NCBI GenBank assembly: GCA_003427395.1
Contig: BFEA01000139.1
Coordinates: 185,606-206,840, forward strand
DNA: 21,235 nt
Origin: Chara braunii
Lineage: Eukaryota; Streptophyta; Charophyceae; Charales; Characeae
Direction of reading: 5' to 3'
This document shows, piece after piece, positions 19,062 through 21,235 of the stretch. Below the pieces are notes generated by a model. The model made no database searches. It was not told the origin of the DNA and saw nothing but the letters and a program-made list of their open reading frames with translations. Position 1 is the first letter of the stretch. Each line of letters starts with the position of its first letter. Made by a program: the position numbers and the translations under genes.

Positions 19062-20240
19062 AGCATCTCTAAACCATTCAAAGACGGTACTGTATTGGAA
19101 GAAAACAATAAACACCCTAATTATCGACGAACATGCCTAGACAAAGTAGAACATATATTTATCATTGATGGAAAAAATATTACAACTCATATATTATTCC
19201 GCGTAATGTGTACCTCTTCATGCGTTATAATGGTCATATAAATATGGAGATCTATGCAAATCCAACATGCATAAAATATATATAGTATGTTCTTAAAGGG
19301 CATAATCATGCAGTGGTCGGAGAACATAACGAGAGGTACAAAAACAATGAAATAATTCGCTACCAGGATCTTGGATCTATCAGAGCATTCGAGGTTTGTT
19401 GGAGAATTTCCGCATTGAATCTTGCAGAAACCTACCCCAATGTGAAACGTTTGCCCATTCATGTTCGCAACCATCATATGGTTTATTTCACCAAACGCAC
19501 AACCCCAAACCTCGCTGCCAAGAGACCTGTAGTCAGTGATACGTGGACGACTCTAAATGAACAAAATAAAAATGTCAATAAGACCCAATTATATTGTATG
19601 TCGATATCGTTTCAAAATATACATGAAAAAGAATCATTGGACACCAAAACAATATAATGCGAAAAAAGGCTCCGCAAAAAGTGGATGCATGTGTCAAAAT
19701 CACCTAGAATAAGACAATGATTACCATTTTCACACTTTACTCACACATGAACACTCGAACGTGGCAGAATCATTTCCACAACTTACAACAATTGATGATG
19801 TTGTGCATGAAGCATTCCAAAACGTGTGTAGAGCACTTTGTTTGTTTGCAGAGAGAAGCACTGCGGTGCGTATATGGAGAGTGTGGCGGTATCCCCTATG
19901 CCCCACAAAATCAGATAATTATTTGTCTCTTGGCTGCTGTATAATGAAATATCTCATCCAAACAGTTTATTCTATGCATATTGCCCAAAGATGTTGGACG
20001 ACTATGCCTATATGTTTAAAAACATGGAAATCCGGAATCTATTATACGAGTATTGGCCATGCTTGGCATAGAACGCAGTTTAAAAGGGAGGGGACTAGTC
20101 TCTAGCGCCCCAGGTGCAGAGACTGGGAGTTGGCACTTCAGCTTAACAATGAGCGATAGTGGCATAATTTGGGGCACGTAAGCTGCCGCACATAAGCTTA
20201 ATTACAATGTTGAGCAGATGAAAGACACGTAGGAGACAAG
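19062..20240 (+). pseudogene. Helitron helicase (RepHel) fragment, decayed
   Basis: Peptides in order match the linker between the N-terminal Helitron-like domain and the Pif1 helicase of plant Helitrons. KPFKDGTVLEENNKHPNYRR (19071 on) corresponds to the usual KPF..T...GYPxYRRR; YLFMRYNGHINMEIYA and YVLKGHNHA (about 19208-19310) to NAHINVEIC and YVYKGHD; FEVCWRISALNLAETYPNV and RLPIHVRNHHMVYFTKRT to the ACWRIF...LAVHLPNQQ.VYF block; then LLTHEHSNVAESFPQLTTID, LFVSWLLYNEISHPNSLF, and KLNYNVEQMKDT near 20194. The frame changes several times (near 19190, 19600, 19853 and 20065), with stops at 19283, about 19710, about 19908 and others. The upstream HUH-type Rep domain and the downstream Walker A/B motor are absent: module R3 replaces the left and repeat S the right. 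Non-functional. Confidence 0.88.
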
Positions 20241-20333
20241 GTGTGTATGCCACCACCCATTACAACATGACAAGGGGCCTCGCTGCACTACTCTAGACTC
20301 TCGAAGTTTTGAGAGTGGGTCTTTGCTGCACTT

Positions 20334-20371
20334 ACTCTCGATCGGGAAATTCTCGAAACCCGATCGAGAGT
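20334..20371. repeat. Perfect 13-bp hairpin in S1
   Basis: ACTCTCGATCGGG (20334-20346) pairs exactly with CCCGATCGAGAGT (20359-20371), with a 12-base loop that itself contains TCTCGAAA. The S2 equivalent (20717-20752) keeps 12 bp of stem. Confidence 0.9.
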
Positions 20372-20521
20372 TGTCAGCCGCCGCACTACAACGCCACTCT
20401 CGAAATGTCGAAAGTCTCCCGCCTGCAAAAACCGAATTTGCAAGTGTCCTCGGGAGTTGCCCGCCGACAGGCTCGTTTTTCGAGAGTGGATCTCCTGTCC
20501 CGACGGCCAGACTTTGTCCCG

Positions 20522-20914
20522 TAGCGCAGTGGTGCAGCTCTTTTGTCGAGTCAAACACCAGACTTTGTCTGGTAGCGCAGTGGTGCAGCTCTTCTGTCGA
20601 GTCGGACGACGCCCAAGGTTTTGAGAATGCATCTGGTGTCACATGTTTTAGAGTAAGGGCCTCGCAACACTACTCTAGACTCTCGAATTTTCGAGAGTGG
20701 GTTATCACTGCACTTCCTCTCGATCGGGAAACTCTCGAAACCCGATCGAGAGCTGTCAGAAGCCACAACATAAAGCAACTCTCGAAACGTTGAGAGTCCC
20801 CGACTTGCAAAAACTGAATTTTCAAGTATCCTCGGGAGTTGCCCACCGACAGGCTCGTTTTTCGAGAGTGGACCTCCTGTCCCGGCGGCCGCACTTTGTC
20901 CCGTAGCGCAGTGG
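20522..20914 (+). promoter_or_regulatory. Three Pol III A-box-like words
   Basis: TAGCGCAGTGG occurs at 20522-20532, 20573-20583 and 20904-20914, each followed by TGCAGCTCTT. It fits the tRNA-type A-box pattern TRGCNNAGTGG, seen at the head of many plant SINEs. No good B-box at the expected distance was found, so this may be chance preserved by the duplication. Confidence 0.25.
20679..20698. repeat. 20-bp near-continuous palindrome in S2
   Basis: ACTCTCGAA at 20679-20687 and TTCGAGAGT at 20690-20698 are perfect complements separated by TT. The S1 equivalent (20297-20316) keeps only the outer six base pairs plus two. Confidence 0.85.
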
Positions 20915-21003
20915 TGCAGCTCTTCTGTAGAGTAGGACGACGCCCAGGGCTTAGAGAGTTCACCTAGTGTGATAGGTTATAGAGTAAGTGCAACGAAGGT
21001 GGG

Positions 21004-21053
21004 TATTTCGAGAGTCTCGCCTTTCTGACAATGCTAGCCGAACTCTCGAAATA
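21004..21053. repeat. 12-bp inverted repeat with 26-base spacer
   Basis: TATTTCGAGAGT (21004-21015) is the exact reverse complement of ACTCTCGAAATA (21042-21053). Confidence 0.88.
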
Positions 21054-21130
21054 TGCAGCGAGGCCCGAAGTGCAGCCAAGGCGGGTATTTCAAGAGTCTC
21101 GCCGCTCTGATTGACTTACCGTGAGGGCAC

Positions 21131-21235
21131 GGGTGCGCAACCCGTAGTTCGTTTGTTTATGTGGTTCGGGAAGGGTAAGGTATTGATTATGCTGTATGTA
21201 TGTTTTGTCATGTTCTCTATACACAACTCGAAGAG
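21131..21235. other. Unassigned right end
   Basis: Contains GGGTGCGCAACCCGTAGTTCG, which resembles the T-arm-like part of the tRNA-like segment in E (12154-12170), perhaps the start of another copy outside the window. No gene. Confidence 0.35.

Larger units (their letters stand above)
20275..21130 (+). repeat. Tandem repeat S with dense CTCTCGAA inverted repeats
   Basis: Unit S1 (20275-20656, 382 bp) and unit S2 (20657-20986, 330 bp) align throughout; S1 is longer because it contains a 51-bp internal duplication (20507-20557 and 20558-20608). A third, shorter type of unit (about 20987 and about 21068, GGGTATTTC[GA]AGAGTCTCGCC) follows. Each unit holds several CTCTCGAA / TTCGAGAG words in both orientations. 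Frames are open on both strands over most of S, but the inverted-repeat content and duplication explain them better than coding. Confidence 0.85.

Noticed and set aside
20202-20963. Frames of 97-156 residues on both strands of repeat S
   Set aside because: The two S units give similar peptides on opposite strands because the DNA is tandem and self-complementary. No domain, and coding would require both strands to be genes.
1-21235. CRISPR-like reading of the regularly spaced TAAGT hairpins
   Set aside because: The repeats are not identical, the spacers resemble each other, and the host DNA is plant nuclear; it is a degenerate minisatellite, not a CRISPR array.

Overview
The window reads as plant nuclear, non-genic DNA, probably from an angiosperm or other seed plant with a large, repeat-filled genome. 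The reasons are a Helitron helicase remnant of the plant type, a primer-binding site complementary to plant initiator tRNA-Met, GTAAGT...CTGAC...TTTTGCAG intron signals, long homopolymers and microsatellites, scaffold Ns, and no intact long gene on either strand. No complete, confidently functional protein-coding gene is visible.

Layout: 1-830 is a GA microsatellite and purine-rich DNA. About 940-7221 is copy 1 (E1) of a long, apparently non-coding interspersed element. It contains a CTG/TTG-rich tract, a tRNA-like (SINE-like) segment on the minus strand, a short palindrome array, an 85-bp tandem repeat, a duplicated GC-rich block with a perfect 51-bp tandem, and a conserved terminal module R (R1). 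7222-9150 is featureless, partly AT-rich DNA. 9150-9540 is a probable LTR end with a tRNA-Met primer-binding site. 9987-11040 is a tandem repeat of about 430 bp with a 70-N gap, cut at 11041 by E2. 11041-15790 is E2, the second copy of the element in the same orientation, more AT-rich and lacking about 1.7 kb of the triplet-rich tract and most of the GC block. It carries a 1-kb array of about 60-bp units whose centre is a hairpin with a constant TAAGT loop and changing but still complementary arms. It ends in module R2.

15991-17740 holds a decayed coding region of unknown family ending in A35. 17950-18451 holds further decayed coding sequence and a small possible two-exon ORF. 18710-19055 is a third, isolated R module (R3), abutting a decayed Helitron helicase fragment (19062-20240) that lacks both the Rep and the ATPase motor parts. 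20275-21130 is a different tandem repeat, very dense in inverted repeats built on CTCTCGAA.

The parts do not form a pathway. The window is a nest of mobile-element debris. The most notable signals are hairpins whose stems change together while pairing is kept (within the E2 array, and between E1 and E2 at 4902/14427), the R module with one shared 3' end in three contexts, and the CTCTCGAA hairpin cluster. Family names beyond Helitron and LTR retrotransposon could not be assigned by eye.
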